This document shows, one piece after another, positions 7,823 to 20,071 of a stretch of DNA of 51,721 bases. A model generated the notes under the pieces. The model did no database searches. It was not told where the DNA came from and saw nothing but the letters and a program-made list of their open reading frames with translations. The DNA lies in NCBI GenBank assembly GCA_903884065.1, contig CAISDL010000093.1, positions 1 through 51,721 on the forward strand. The letters are read 5' to 3'. Made by a program: the position numbers and the translations under genes. The stretch's first letter is position 1, and every line of letters starts with the position of its first letter. Origin of the DNA: an uncultured Actinomycetes bacterium. GTDB lineage: Bacteria > Actinomycetota > Actinomycetes > Mycobacteriales > Mycobacteriaceae.

Positions 7823-8752
7823 GTGTCAGCGCTGGCCTTCACCCTCCTAGCCCTGGTGCTGACGGGGCCCGTCCCGGCAGTGCTGGCCCGGGCATCGTGG
7901 ACCCTGCGGGCCCCCCGCGCGGCAGTGGTGCTGTGGCAGTCGATCGCGCTTGCCGCCGTGCTTTCGGCATTCAGCGCCGGACTGGCGCTGGCCCTGCGGT
8001 TGTTCTCCCCCGGTCCGGACGGCCGTCCGACGGCCGGCGCTGCGCAGATTGCGACCCTCGGCTGGCCGATGCGGCTGTGCGCCGCTCTCGTGCTCGTGGC
8101 GACACTGCTGATCGGCATCCGTCTGCTGATCGCTGTCGCGGCGGTCGGGATCGGCACCCGTCGGCGCCGGGCACACCACCGGATGGTGGTGGATCTGCTC
8201 GGCGATCGGCCCCGCGAACTCGAACGCGTGCGTGTGCTGCAGGTGGCCGAGCCGTTGGCCTACTGCCTGCCGGGTATGCGCAGCCGCGTCGTCCTGAGCC
8301 AGGGCACCCTCGCTGCGCTCACCGAACCGGAACTGACCGCGATCCTGGGTCATGAACGGGCTCACCTGCGCGCCCGCCACGATCTGGTGTTGGAGGCCTT
8401 CACCGCGGTCCACACCGCCTTCCCCCGCTTCGTCCGCAGCGCCAGTGCCCTCAGCGCCGTCCGACTGCTGGTCGAACTCCTCGCCGACGACGCCGCGGTA
8501 CGCGCCGCCGGAGCTCATCCACTGGCCCGCGCTCTGGTCGCCTGTGCCTGCGGACCGACCCCGGCAGGTGCGCTGGCGGCGGGCGGCCCGAGCACGGTGA
8601 TCCGGGTTCGCCGGCTGTCCGGGCCGCCCAACAGCCCGCTGCTGTCGGCGGCGGCCTACCTCGCCGCCGCCGCCGTGCTGGTGCTTCCCACGATCGCGGT
8701 CGCACTCCCCTGGTTGACCGAACTCCACCGGCTGTGGTCCCACCGGATCTGA
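7823..8752 (+). CDS. M56-family membrane metalloprotease (BlaR1/MecR1 protease part, Rv1845c-like)
   Basis: This 309-residue membrane protein starts at GTG. Hydrophobic segments lie near residues 1-20, 35-57, 75-110 and 275-300. The zinc motif is GHERAHLRARHD near residue 175 (HExxH). This is the protease module of BlaR1/MecR1 without the extracellular penicillin-binding sensor domain. Something else must supply the signal, or the TM bundle senses it. The pairing with blaI 73 bp upstream suggests that it inactivates BlaI. Its length is close to the 316 residues of Rv1845c. Confidence 0.88.
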   Translation: MSALAFTLLALVLTGPVPAVLARASWTLRAPRAAVVLWQSIALAAVLSAFSAGLALALRLFSPGPDGRPTAGAAQIATLGWPMRLCAALVLVATLLIGIRLLIAVAAVGIGTRRRRAHHRMVVDLLGDRPRELERVRVLQVAEPLAYCLPGMRSRVVLSQGTLAALTEPELTAILGHERAHLRARHDLVLEAFTAVHTAFPRFVRSASALSAVRLLVELLADDAAVRAAGAHPLARALVACACGPTPAGALAAGGPSTVIRVRRLSGPPNSPLLSAAAYLAAAAVLVLPTIAVALPWLTELHRLWSHRI

Positions 8753-8792
8753 TTTCCAGATCCCCCACCGCCACCACGAAGAAAGGCGATCG

Positions 8793-11683
<2,891 letters not shown>

Positions 11684-11719
11684 GCGCCCCGGATTTTCCG
11701 GCCGGCGGCGGCGACCGGC

Positions 11720-11725
11720 TAATAT
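11720..11725 (+). promoter_or_regulatory. Possible -10 element TAATAT upstream of the CNNM operon
   Basis: TAATAT lies 79 bp before the first CNNM gene, in a GC-rich 120-bp gap after guaB1. No convincing -35 hexamer is seen at the expected distance. It suggests that the CNNM genes have their own promoter. Confidence 0.35.
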
Positions 11726-11803
11726 GAAGCCTCAGTTGTTCAATCGGAAGGGAATCGGCGTGCCGCAGGCTCCACCCCCTGCCGCGCGCGCAATGGAGTC
11801 CCG

Positions 11804-13165
11804 ATGAGCGCTCTCTCCGTCGTGCTGAGTCTGTTCTGCTTCGCGTTGCTGACCCTCGGTACGGCCGTGTTCGTCGCGGCCGAGTTCTCGCTCACCGCCC
11901 TGGAACGCAGCACCGTGGACGCCAATGCCCGGACCGGCGGACCGCGCGACGCGATGGTCCAGCGGGCGCACCGCACGCTGTCGTTTCAGCTGTCCGGTGC
12001 CCAGGTCGGCATCTCGATCACCACGCTGATCACCGGATATCTGGCCGAGCCTGTGATCGCCCGGTTGCTGGCGCCGCCGCTGTCGGCCCTCGGCGTGCCG
12101 GACGGCTGGCTCGACGGAACCGCGCTCATCGCGTCGTTGTTCATCGCCACCTCGGTGTCGATGGTGTTCGGCGAACTGGTGGCCCAATACCTCGCGATCG
12201 CGGTACCACTGCAGACCGCCCGCGTGGTGTCAGGACCACAGGTGCTCTTCTCAGCGGCGTTCACGCCGCTGATCCGACTCACCAACAGCGTCGCGAATCG
12301 GGTGCTCATGCGGCTGGGCATCGAACCTGCCGACGAACTGTCCTCGGCCCGCTCGCCCCAGGAATTGGTATCGCTGGTGCGCACTTCTGCTCGCCAGGGG
12401 TCCCTCGACCCGGTGACCGCCGACCTGGTCGACCGATCGCTGCAGTTCGGCGCCCGCAGCGCCGAGGAGTTCATGACTCCGCGCTCGAAGGTGGAATCCC
12501 TGGAGGCCGAGGAGACCGTGGCCGACCTCTTGGAGAAAGTGCGTTCGACCGGGCACTCCCGCTTCCCGGTGACCCGGGGCGACCTCGATGAGACCATCGG
12601 GGTCGTGCACCTCAAGCAGGTGTTCGAGATCCCGCACGCCGAGCGGGTCGGCACCCGTCTGGACACACTGGCCCAGCCGGTTCCGGTGGTGCCCTCGACT
12701 CTCGACGGCGACGCGCTGATGGAACAGATCAGGGCCAGCGGGCTGCAGACCGCCATGGTGGCCGACGAGTACGGCGGCATCGCCGGAATGGTCACCGTCG
12801 AGGACCTCATCGAGGAGATCGTCGGCGACATCCGCGACGAGCATGACGCCGCCAACCCGGAGATCGTCAGAATCACCGGCGGGCATCGGGTTTCGGGCCT
12901 GCTGCGCATCGACGAAATCGCCGACATGACCGGCTTCCGGGCGCCTGACGGCGATTACGAGACCATCGGCGGACTGGTGATGAACGCTCTCGGCCATATC
13001 CCGGTCGAGGGCGATTCGGTGGAACTGCGCGCCTTCGATCCGGACTCGCCCGTCAACGATCAGCCACGCTGGCAGGCGACGGTCGCCCGGATGGACGGCC
13101 GCCGGGTCGATCTCCTCGACCTGGTGAGGATCATCAGGGCGCCGAAGTCCGAGGAGTCGGCCTGA
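11804..13165 (+). CDS. CNNM/CorC-type transporter with DUF21, CBS pair and CorC domain (Rv1842c-like)
   Basis: This 453-residue protein has a DUF21 membrane domain in about residues 1-190 (TM segments near 5-27, 62-85, 100-130 and 135-160). A CBS pair follows at about 200-330, containing [11 protein letters not shown] and [25 protein letters not shown]-terminal CorC_HlyC domain fills about 345-440 ([18 protein letters not shown]). Proteins of this family are best supported as Mg2+/Na+-linked transporters; the older label is hemolysin. Its stop shares one base with the start of the next CNNM gene (TGATG), so the two are translationally coupled. This arrangement is the same as Rv1842c-Rv1841c. 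Confidence 0.9.
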   Translation: MSALSVVLSLFCFALLTLGTAVFVAAEFSLTALERSTVDANARTGGPRDAMVQRAHRTLSFQLSGAQVGISITTLITGYLAEPVIARLLAPPLSALGVPDGWLDGTALIASLFIATSVSMVFGELVAQYLAIAVPLQTARVVSGPQVLFSAAFTPLIRLTNSVANRVLMRLGIEPADELSSARSPQELVSLVRTSARQGSLDPVTADLVDRSLQFGARSAEEFMTPRSKVESLEAEETVADLLEKVRSTGHSRFPVTRGDLDETIGVVHLKQVFEIPHAERVGTRLDTLAQPVPVVPSTLDGDALMEQIRASGLQTAMVADEYGGIAGMVTVEDLIEEIVGDIRDEHDAANPEIVRITGGHRVSGLLRIDEIADMTGFRAPDGDYETIGGLVMNALGHIPVEGDSVELRAFDPDSPVNDQPRWQATVARMDGRRVDLLDLVRIIRAPKSEESA

Positions 13166-14217
13166 TGGGTGACCTCTTCGCAGTGCTGCTCACGGTGCTC
13201 CTGATCGCGGCCAACGCGTTCTTCGTCGGCGCCGAGTTCGCCCTGATCTCGGCACGGCGCGACCGCCTGGAAGCGCTCGCCGAGCAGGGCAAGCGCAGTG
13301 CGGTCGCCGTCATCCGCGCCGGGGAGAATCTGGCCGTCATGCTCGCCGGTGCCCAGCTGGGCATCACGGTGGGCTCGATCGCCCTCGGCCGGGTCGGCGA
13401 ACCCGCGGTCGCTCACCTGCTCTCCCCCGTCTTCGACCTTGTCGGGGTGCCTGATGCGCTGTTGCACACGGTGTCGTTCGTGGTGGCGATCACCATCGTA
13501 GTGATCCTGCATGTGCTGCTCGGCGAGATGGTGCCCAAGAACATCGCACTGGCCGGTCCGGAGAAGGCCGCGATGCTTCTGGTTCCGCCATACCTGTTGT
13601 GGGTCAAGGCAACTCGCCCGATCATCGCGGTCTACGACTGGTGTGCGCGCACGGTCGTGCGTGCCCTGGGCGTGGAACCCAAGACTGAACTGGAGAACAC
13701 CGTCTCCATGGTCGAACTCGCCGAGATGATCAGCGAATCCCGCTCGGAGGGTCTGCTGGACCCCGAGGAGCACACCCGACTGTCCCGGGCTCTGCAGATC
13801 CGCAATCGGGTGGCCGGCGATGTCGCGGTCCCCCTGGACCGGATTCACACGGTGGCGACGGCGGCGCCCGGCACCGGGCCCAGCGTGGCCGCCATCGAAC
13901 AGGCCCTGGCCGCTACCGGTTACTCACGATTCCCGGTGGTCGACGCGGACGGCCGATTCCTCGGGTTCGTGCACATCAAGGACATGCTGGACCTGGTCGA
14001 CCATCCCGGCGCGGTGGTCAGCGCCTCGGTGGTGCGCTACCTGCCGCGGCTGCCGGCGACCACCCCACTGCCGGAGGCGCTGTCGGGGTTGCGCAACAAC
14101 AACAGTCACCTGGCCCTGCTGACCGGCGCCGACGGCGACGTCTGCGGCATGGTGGCACTGGAGGATCTCGTCGAGGATCTGGTGGGGACCGTGCGCGACG
14201 GCACGCACCGTGACTGA
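13165..14217 (+). CDS. Second CNNM-family protein, DUF21 plus CBS, no CorC domain (Rv1841c-like)
   Basis: The protein has 350 residues: a DUF21 membrane domain (about 1-185, starting [25 protein letters not shown]) and a CBS pair (about 200-345) ending at MVALEDLVEDLVGTVRDG. It stops where a CorC_HlyC domain would begin, so it is about 100 residues shorter than its partner upstream. Direct overlap with that partner and shared architecture suggest a heteromeric complex, probably for divalent cation homeostasis. The next gene overlaps its end by 8 bp. Confidence 0.88.
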   Translation: MGDLFAVLLTVLLIAANAFFVGAEFALISARRDRLEALAEQGKRSAVAVIRAGENLAVMLAGAQLGITVGSIALGRVGEPAVAHLLSPVFDLVGVPDALLHTVSFVVAITIVVILHVLLGEMVPKNIALAGPEKAAMLLVPPYLLWVKATRPIIAVYDWCARTVVRALGVEPKTELENTVSMVELAEMISESRSEGLLDPEEHTRLSRALQIRNRVAGDVAVPLDRIHTVATAAPGTGPSVAAIEQALAATGYSRFPVVDADGRFLGFVHIKDMLDLVDHPGAVVSASVVRYLPRLPATTPLPEALSGLRNNNSHLALLTGADGDVCGMVALEDLVEDLVGTVRDGTHRD

Positions 14218-15130
14218 GGGGCACATTCTCGCGGAGTCCGAGTGGGCCCCGCGTGCCGAGGCCCATCGCAACCGGGTGGCGTCCTTCACCGCCGCCCACC
14301 GGGTGCGGGCCCGCCAGGGCCAGCGCCATCCGGTGTGGGACTTCCTGTTCACCTACTACAGCCTGCAGCCACGCCAACTGCGCGTCTGGCATCCCGGATA
14401 CGGCACCGCGCTGGCCGGGCCGGGGGCCGGGCAGTACCTGACCCGCGCCGGCTACGTCGCGACGGGTGATCACGTGACGGTCAGCCGGGCTTACCTGCGC
14501 TCACGGCTGGGCACCGTCGGTTTCGTCGCGGGCCTGTTGCGGTCGACAGCCGCGCGGCCGCCCCGGTTCGGCTGCTTCGGGATGCACGAGTGGGCCATGG
14601 TCTACCGGGCCGGCGGGGTGCGGCACACCGGGGTGCCGCTGCGCCTGGGCCCGAGCGGAACCGACGCCGTGGTCGATTCGATGCCGCTGCGGTGCAGCCA
14701 CTTCGATGCCTACCGGTTCTTCACCGCACCCGCCGCGGCGCGCAACGACGGCAGGCCGACCCGCACGACGCAGGCCGACTGGGAGCAGCCCGGCTGCCTG
14801 CACGCGAACATGGATCTGTACAAGTGGTGCTACAAACTCGGCCCGCTGGTCGACTCCGATCTGCTGTTGGCATGCCTGGAACTGGCCGCCGAAGCCCGCG
14901 CGTTGGACATGCAGGCCAGCCCGTACGACCTTCGTGAATTCGGGTTTGAGCCGGTCACGGTCGAGGATCCCGCCGGGCGTGCCGAGTATGTCCGCCGGCA
15001 GGGGCTGGTGGCGCAGCGTGGCGCCCCGCTGCGCGCCGGCCTGCTGGAGCGTTGCGATCAGTTGCTGGCCCGCGAACAGCACGGTGGCGCACCGCGGCGC
15101 GCCGTCGGGGCGTCAACGGCCGACGGATAG
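14210..15130 (+). CDS. Unrecognised conserved actinobacterial protein between CNNM and glcB
   Basis: This 306-residue soluble protein starts at GTG and overlaps the CNNM gene by 8 bp. I recognise no catalytic domain. It is rich in aromatic and His/Cys motifs that look like an active site: [21 protein letters not shown] near residue 40, [13 protein letters not shown] near 123, [13 protein letters not shown] near 160, and [20 protein letters not shown] near 195, then a helix [24 protein letters not shown] recall homologues in mycobacterial genomes labelled 3-methyladenine DNA glycosylase, but I see neither a helix-hairpin-helix-GPD motif nor an AAG-type fold signature, so I do not adopt that name. 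It shares the CNNM transcript, and glcB follows 31 bp later with its own strong ribosome site. Confidence 0.75.
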   Translation: MTEGHILAESEWAPRAEAHRNRVASFTAAHRVRARQGQRHPVWDFLFTYYSLQPRQLRVWHPGYGTALAGPGAGQYLTRAGYVATGDHVTVSRAYLRSRLGTVGFVAGLLRSTAARPPRFGCFGMHEWAMVYRAGGVRHTGVPLRLGPSGTDAVVDSMPLRCSHFDAYRFFTAPAAARNDGRPTRTTQADWEQPGCLHANMDLYKWCYKLGPLVDSDLLLACLELAAEARALDMQASPYDLREFGFEPVTVEDPAGRAEYVRRQGLVAQRGAPLRAGLLERCDQLLAREQHGGAPRRAVGASTADG

Positions 15131-15161
15131 GATCCTCACGACTTTCCTTCAGGGAGGAACA

Positions 15162-17330
15162 ATGACGAACCGCGTGGTCGTGGGCGATCTGCGGGTGGCG
15201 CAGCCGCTGTACGACTTCATCACCGACGAGGCTCTGCCGGGCACCGGCGTCGACCCCGACACCTTCTGGTCCGGAGTCGACAAGGTGGTCGCCGACCTGA
15301 CCCCGCGCAACGCCGAACTGCTGGCCCGCCGAGACGAACTGCAGGCCCAGATCGACAAGTGGCACCGCCAGCGCGTCATCGGCAGCTTCGAAACAGACGA
15401 CTACAAGCAGTTCCTGACCGAGATCGGCTACCTACAGCCCGAGCCCGCGGACTTCACCATCAGCACCGCAGGCGTGGACGCTGAGATCACCTCGACCGCC
15501 GGCCCGCAGCTGGTGGTCCCGATCCTCAACGCGCGCTTCGCCCTCAACGCCGCCAACGCCCGGTGGGGCTCGCTCTACGACGCGCTCTACGGCACCGATG
15601 TGATCAGCGAGGAGGGTGGCGCCGAGAAGGGCAGCGGATACAACACCGTCCGCGGCGACAAGGTCATCGCCTACGCCCGAGGGTTCCTCGACGACGCGGT
15701 CCCGCTGAGCGGGGGAAGCTACCGCGACGCGACCAGGTTCCTGGTCTCTGAGGGGCTCGTCGAGGTGTCGCTGAGCAACGGCGACGTCACCGGCCTGGCC
15801 GACCCGACCCAGTTCGCCGGTTACACCGGCGAGCCGGGTGATCCGACCTCGATCCTGCTGGTGCACCACGGTCTGCATATCGAGATCCTGTTCGACCGGA
15901 ACTCCCCCATCGGGTCGACGGACCCCGCCGGCATCAAGGATGTGGTGCTGGAGTCGGCGATCACCACGATCATGGATTTCGAGGATTCCGTCGCCGCCGT
16001 CGACGCCGGCGACAAGGTGCTGGGCTACCGAAACTGGTTCGGGCTCAACAAGGGTGACCTATCCGAGAAGGTCAGCAAGGGTGACAAGACCTTCACCCGG
16101 GTGCTCAGCGCCGACCGCACCTACACCGCTCCGGCCGGATCGCAGCTGACGCTGCCCGGCCGCAGCCTGTTGTTCGTCCGCAACGTGGGCCACCTGATGA
16201 CCAACGACGCGATCGTGGACTCCGAGGGCAGAGAGGTCTACGAGGGCATCCAGGACGCACTGTTCACCAGCCTGATCGCCCTGCACGGCCTGAGGGGGCA
16301 GAACAGCCGCACCGGGTCGATCTACATCGTCAAGCCCAAGATGCACGGCCCCGACGAGGTCGCGTTCACCTGTGAGCTGTTCAGCCGCGTCGAGGACGTC
16401 CTCGGGTTGCCGGCCAACACCATCAAAGTCGGCATCATGGACGAGGAGCGCCGCACCACGCTGAACCTCAAGGCCTGTGTGAAGGCGGCCGCCGACCGGG
16501 TGGTGTTCATCAACACCGGTTTCCTGGACCGCACCGGCGACGAGATCCACACCTCGATGGATGCCGGACCGATGATCCGCAAGGGACAGATGAAGACCCA
16601 GCCGTGGATCCTGGCGTACGAGGACCAGAACGTCGACGTCGGCCTGGCCACCGGTTTCTCCGGCCGGGCCCAGATCGGCAAGGGCATGTGGGCGATGACC
16701 GATCTGATGGCCGACATGGTGGCCCAGAAGATCGGCCAGCCGCGGGCCGGGGCCACCACCGCGTGGGTGCCCTCGCCCACCGCTGCCACCCTGCACGCCA
16801 TGCACTACCACTACGTCGATGTCGAGGCGGTGCACCGGGAGCTGGCGGGCAAGCGCCGCACCACCATCGATCAACTGCTCACCATCCCGCTGGCGAAGCG
16901 GGAGATGGCCTGGACCCCGGCGGAGATCCACGAGGAGGTCGACAACAACTGCCAGTCGATCCTGGGCTACGTCGTGCGCTGGATCGACGCCGGCGTGGGC
17001 TGCTCGAAAGTGCCCGACATCCACGATGTCGCGCTGATGGAGGACCGCGCCACGCTGCGGATCGCCAGTCAACTGCTGGCCAACTGGCTGCACCACGGGG
17101 TGGTCACCGCCGACGACGTCAAGTCCAGTCTGCGGCGGATGGCGGCCGTGGTCGATGAGCAGAACGCCGGTGATCCCGCCTACCGTCCGATGGCGCCGGA
17201 TCCCGAGGGCAGCATCGCCTTCCAGGCCGCCCAGGAACTCATTCTGTCCGGCGCCGCGCAACCCAGCGGCTACACCGAGCCGATCCTGCACCGGCGCCGC
17301 CGGGAGCTGAAAGCCAGTCTCGGTCTCTAG
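15162..17330 (+). CDS. glcB: Malate synthase G
   Basis: This 722-residue glyoxylate-shunt enzyme condenses glyoxylate and acetyl-CoA to malate. The core TIM-barrel segment has [17 protein letters not shown] (about 390), [17 protein letters not shown] (about 425) with the Mg-binding Glu, and [18 protein letters not shown] (about 450) with the Mg-binding Asp. The C-terminal [19 protein letters not shown] (about 625) carries the general-base Asp. The length is close to Rv1837c (741). ATG 15162 was chosen for the AGGGAGGA site just upstream; the same frame extends much further upstream but overlaps the previous gene. Malate synthase is needed for growth on acetate, fatty acids and sterol-derived carbon. 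Confidence 0.96.
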   Translation: MTNRVVVGDLRVAQPLYDFITDEALPGTGVDPDTFWSGVDKVVADLTPRNAELLARRDELQAQIDKWHRQRVIGSFETDDYKQFLTEIGYLQPEPADFTISTAGVDAEITSTAGPQLVVPILNARFALNAANARWGSLYDALYGTDVISEEGGAEKGSGYNTVRGDKVIAYARGFLDDAVPLSGGSYRDATRFLVSEGLVEVSLSNGDVTGLADPTQFAGYTGEPGDPTSILLVHHGLHIEILFDRNSPIGSTDPAGIKDVVLESAITTIMDFEDSVAAVDAGDKVLGYRNWFGLNKGDLSEKVSKGDKTFTRVLSADRTYTAPAGSQLTLPGRSLLFVRNVGHLMTNDAIVDSEGREVYEGIQDALFTSLIALHGLRGQNSRTGSIYIVKPKMHGPDEVAFTCELFSRVEDVLGLPANTIKVGIMDEERRTTLNLKACVKAAADRVVFINTGFLDRTGDEIHTSMDAGPMIRKGQMKTQPWILAYEDQNVDVGLATGFSGRAQIGKGMWAMTDLMADMVAQKIGQPRAGATTAWVPSPTAATLHAMHYHYVDVEAVHRELAGKRRTTIDQLLTIPLAKREMAWTPAEIHEEVDNNCQSILGYVVRWIDAGVGCSKVPDIHDVALMEDRATLRIASQLLANWLHHGVVTADDVKSSLRRMAAVVDEQNAGDPAYRPMAPDPEGSIAFQAAQELILSGAAQPSGYTEPILHRRRRELKASLGL

Positions 17331-17368
17331 ATTCGGCCGACACCTGACGAAAGAGGACGAAGACGCCG

Positions 17369-19168
17369 ATGGGCAGGCACAGCTATCCCGGGACCGGGGA
17401 ACCCCCAGAAGAACCGGCTGAGCCTGACGAGGCCGGTCCGCCCTCCGGGCGGATCCCCCGGGCCGACAGCGGCTGGCAGGGCCGCCGCCGCCGGGACGAC
17501 GGGGCACGGCGCGGAGTGAGCATCGGCGTGATCGCCGCACTGGCCACGGTGGTCGTTCTGGTCGGGGCCATCATCCTGTGGCGGTTCTTCGGCAATGCGC
17601 TGTCCCGCCGGTCCGACGACGCAGCCGAGCAGTGCCTGGGTGGAACGGCCACCGTCGCCGTCGTCGCCGACCCGTCGATCGCCGAAACCATCACCGTATT
17701 CGCCGAGAGGTACAACGCCGATGCGACGCCGGTCGGTGACAAATGCGTCGAGGTGACGGTCCGACCGGGCGATTCTGAGCCCATCCTGCGGGGCCTCATC
17801 ACCACCTGGCCCTCCGAACTCGGCGGTCAGCCGGCACTGTGGCTGCCGGCCAGTTCGATCCAGTCCGCACGGCTGCAGTCCGCCGTCGGCAAGCAGGTAG
17901 TCAGCGACGACCGCTCCCTGGTGACCTCGCCGGTGGTGCTGGCCGTGCGGCCGCAACTCAAGGATGCACTGGCGCAGGAGGGTTGGGCCGCGCTGCCGGG
18001 CCTGCAGACCGACCCCGTCGCGCTGGACAACCGCAAGCTCGCCGGTTGGGGCTCGCTGCGACTGGCACTGCCGGCGGTCGGCGCCGCGGACGCCTCCTAC
18101 CTGGGGGCCGAAGCCGTCGCCACCACCTCGGCAGCGCCGAATACCCCGCCGACCGCCGGCCTCGGTGCGGTCAGCGCGCTGCTGTCGGGGCAGCCGAAGC
18201 TTCCGGACAACACCGCCGCGCAGGCATGGGACGCGCTGTTGAGCGGCGGCGACCCCGCGGCCGCGCCGGTCCACGCAGTGCTGACCACCGAGCAACAGCT
18301 GTTCTCCCGCGCCGCCGGGATGGCCGATGCCCGCAACGCGCTGGCGGAGTGGGTTCCCAGCGGCGGCGCCGCCGTTGCCGACTACCCCACCGTGCTGCTC
18401 TCCGGCCCGTGGCTGAGCGATGAACAGGTCACCGCGGCAAGCGAGTTCGCCCGGTACATACGAAAGTCGGAACAACTGGAAGAACTGGCCAAGGTCGGCT
18501 TCCGTGCACCGGACACCGACCCCCCGGCCAGCGATGTGGTCGACTTCCCCGCGTTGGCGGCACCCCTGCCGATCGGCGACGGCGCGATGCGGGCGGCCCT
18601 GGCGGCCCTGGTCGCGCCGGCCGCCGAGGCCACCACCACCGTGATGCTCAACCAGAGCCTGACCGGTGTCACGGGCCCACTGCGGGACCGGATCATGGCG
18701 TTGCCCCCCAACGCGGCCGTCGGGTTGTGGACGTTCAACGGCACCGACAGCAGCACCGCGGTGCCCGTCGGTCCGGTCTCGGAGGATCTGGACGGTCAAC
18801 CGCGCTCGGCCGCACTGGCGGCGGCACTGGACGGACTGCCGCCGTCCAGCGGCGGCGTGTCGTTCACCACGCTGCGCCTGGTTTACGACGACGCACTGGC
18901 CAATTTCCGCCCCGGACAACCGAATTCGGTATTGGTGATGACGACGGGCGCACACAGCGACCAGACGCTCGACAGCCAGGGCCTGCAGGATTTCGTCAAG
19001 TCCGCCGTGGACCGCGACCGCCCGGTGGCGATCAACGTGATCGACGTCGGCGACGATCCCGACCGGGACACCTGGGAGGCAGTCGTCCGACTCTCCGGGG
19101 GCACCTACCAGAGCGTGCCGCCGGACTCACCGGCGTTGATGGCGGCGATCGGGCGGGCCCTGCCCTAA
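17369..19168 (+). CDS. Membrane-anchored protein with substrate-binding-like and VWA-like domains (Rv1836c-like)
   Basis: The protein has 599 residues. A charged Pro-rich cytoplasmic start is followed by one TM segment at about residues 51-75 (VSIGVIAALATVVVLVGAII). The extracytoplasmic part has a periplasmic-binding-protein-like region (about 85-370, TATVAVVADPSIAETITVFAE) and a VWA-like domain (about 410-595) with strand patterns AVGLWTFNG and SVLVMTTG. The usual metal site DxSxS at the start of a VWA domain reads NQSLT here, so it has lost the Asp. It lies 38 bp after glcB and its stop overlaps the convergent hydrolase stop by 4 bp. Rv1836c has the same plan. A role in cell-surface protein interaction is inferred. 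Confidence 0.78.
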   Translation: MGRHSYPGTGEPPEEPAEPDEAGPPSGRIPRADSGWQGRRRRDDGARRGVSIGVIAALATVVVLVGAIILWRFFGNALSRRSDDAAEQCLGGTATVAVVADPSIAETITVFAERYNADATPVGDKCVEVTVRPGDSEPILRGLITTWPSELGGQPALWLPASSIQSARLQSAVGKQVVSDDRSLVTSPVVLAVRPQLKDALAQEGWAALPGLQTDPVALDNRKLAGWGSLRLALPAVGAADASYLGAEAVATTSAAPNTPPTAGLGAVSALLSGQPKLPDNTAAQAWDALLSGGDPAAAPVHAVLTTEQQLFSRAAGMADARNALAEWVPSGGAAVADYPTVLLSGPWLSDEQVTAASEFARYIRKSEQLEELAKVGFRAPDTDPPASDVVDFPALAAPLPIGDGAMRAALAALVAPAAEATTTVMLNQSLTGVTGPLRDRIMALPPNAAVGLWTFNGTDSSTAVPVGPVSEDLDGQPRSAALAAALDGLPPSSGGVSFTTLRLVYDDALANFRPGQPNSVLVMTTGAHSDQTLDSQGLQDFVKSAVDRDRPVAINVIDVGDDPDRDTWEAVVRLSGGTYQSVPPDSPALMAAIGRALP

Positions 19169-20067
19169 TCGCCCGGAGGTGCCAGTCCGAGCAGTGCGAT
19201 GGCGAAGCCGGTGAACTCCTCGGGAACCTCGATCTGGGGGTAGTGCCCGATGCCGGGAAGCTCCACAACGTCGGCCGCCGGACGCAGTTCCCGCAGACCG
19301 CCCAGCACCGAGGTCGTGGCGACAGGATCACCGGTGGCCCACAGGAAGGCCAACGGCTTCGGCCAGTCCCGGACTGCACCGTGCCAGCGGCCCGCGAACG
19401 CCACCCGCTCATCCAGATAGGCGCACAACAGGTGCAGGATGCGCTGGCCGCCGGCGCGGGCCAGCAGCGCCCACTGAGCCCGCGCCTCGGCGTCGGAAAG
19501 CCGATGGGTCGTGCTGAAGAGCCTGGCGAATCCCCGCAGGAAGCTCCGTTGGGTGGTCAGCCTGGACAGCGCCGGCCCGAGCGGCCCGCGCAGAATCCTC
19601 TGGCTCGGTCGGAGGCTCGCCCGCTCGATGATCACGCTGCCGTTGGTGAGCACCGCACGCCGCAGGTCGAACGACAACGCGCCGGCCAGGTCGCGGGCCA
19701 GCAGTTCGGTGGCCACCGAGGTGCCCATGTCGTGCGCGATCAGCACCACCGGACCGATGACCGACTCGGCGACCACCTGTTCGACGATGTCGGCCTGCTC
19801 CATCAGGCTGTAGCGGTGCGGCCGGGGCTTGTCCGACAGGCCGAACCCAAGGAAGTCCAGGGTCAACCAGGGCCGGTCGCCGAGCAGTTCGGTGACCCCA
19901 CGGAAATCGTAGGAACTCGACGGAAATCCGTGCAGCAGAAGCACGGTGGCGACTCCGGGATGGGCGCGCCCGGATGACGACCGGACGAACACCCGACCGG
20001 CCCTGGTCGCGACCAGACGCCCGCCGTCACGCCAGTCGCGGACGGACTCGGGCAGGTCGGGTTCCAT
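19165..20067 (-). CDS. Alpha/beta-hydrolase with Asp nucleophile (epoxide hydrolase/dehalogenase type)
   Basis: This is a 300-residue alpha/beta-hydrolase. The oxyanion loop HGFPSSSYDF is at residues 46-55. The nucleophile elbow is AHDMGTS with Asp113 instead of Ser. A GDPVATTS acid region lies near residue 235, and the catalytic His is in GIGHYPQIE at residue 275. Asp nucleophiles are typical of epoxide hydrolases and haloalkane dehalogenases, not of esterases or lipases. The nearest match I recall is the Rv1834 (LipZ) group, where the lipase name is doubtful for this reason. It starts 4 bp after gcvP on the same strand and should be made from the glycine-riboswitch-controlled transcript. 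The substrate is unknown. Confidence 0.83.
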   Translation of the reverse strand: MEPDLPESVRDWRDGGRLVATRAGRVFVRSSSGRAHPGVATVLLLHGFPSSSYDFRGVTELLGDRPWLTLDFLGFGLSDKPRPHRYSLMEQADIVEQVVAESVIGPVVLIAHDMGTSVATELLARDLAGALSFDLRRAVLTNGSVIIERASLRPSQRILRGPLGPALSRLTTQRSFLRGFARLFSTTHRLSDAEARAQWALLARAGGQRILHLLCAYLDERVAFAGRWHGAVRDWPKPLAFLWATGDPVATTSVLGGLRELRPAADVVELPGIGHYPQIEVPEEFTGFAIALLGLAPPGD

Positions 20068-20071
20068 CAGC

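Noticed and set aside
11724..11807. 27-codon small frame just before the CNNM gene, overlapping its start
   Set aside because: Its ATG overlaps the TAATAT -10 box, so it would not be on the transcript. No ribosome site was seen.
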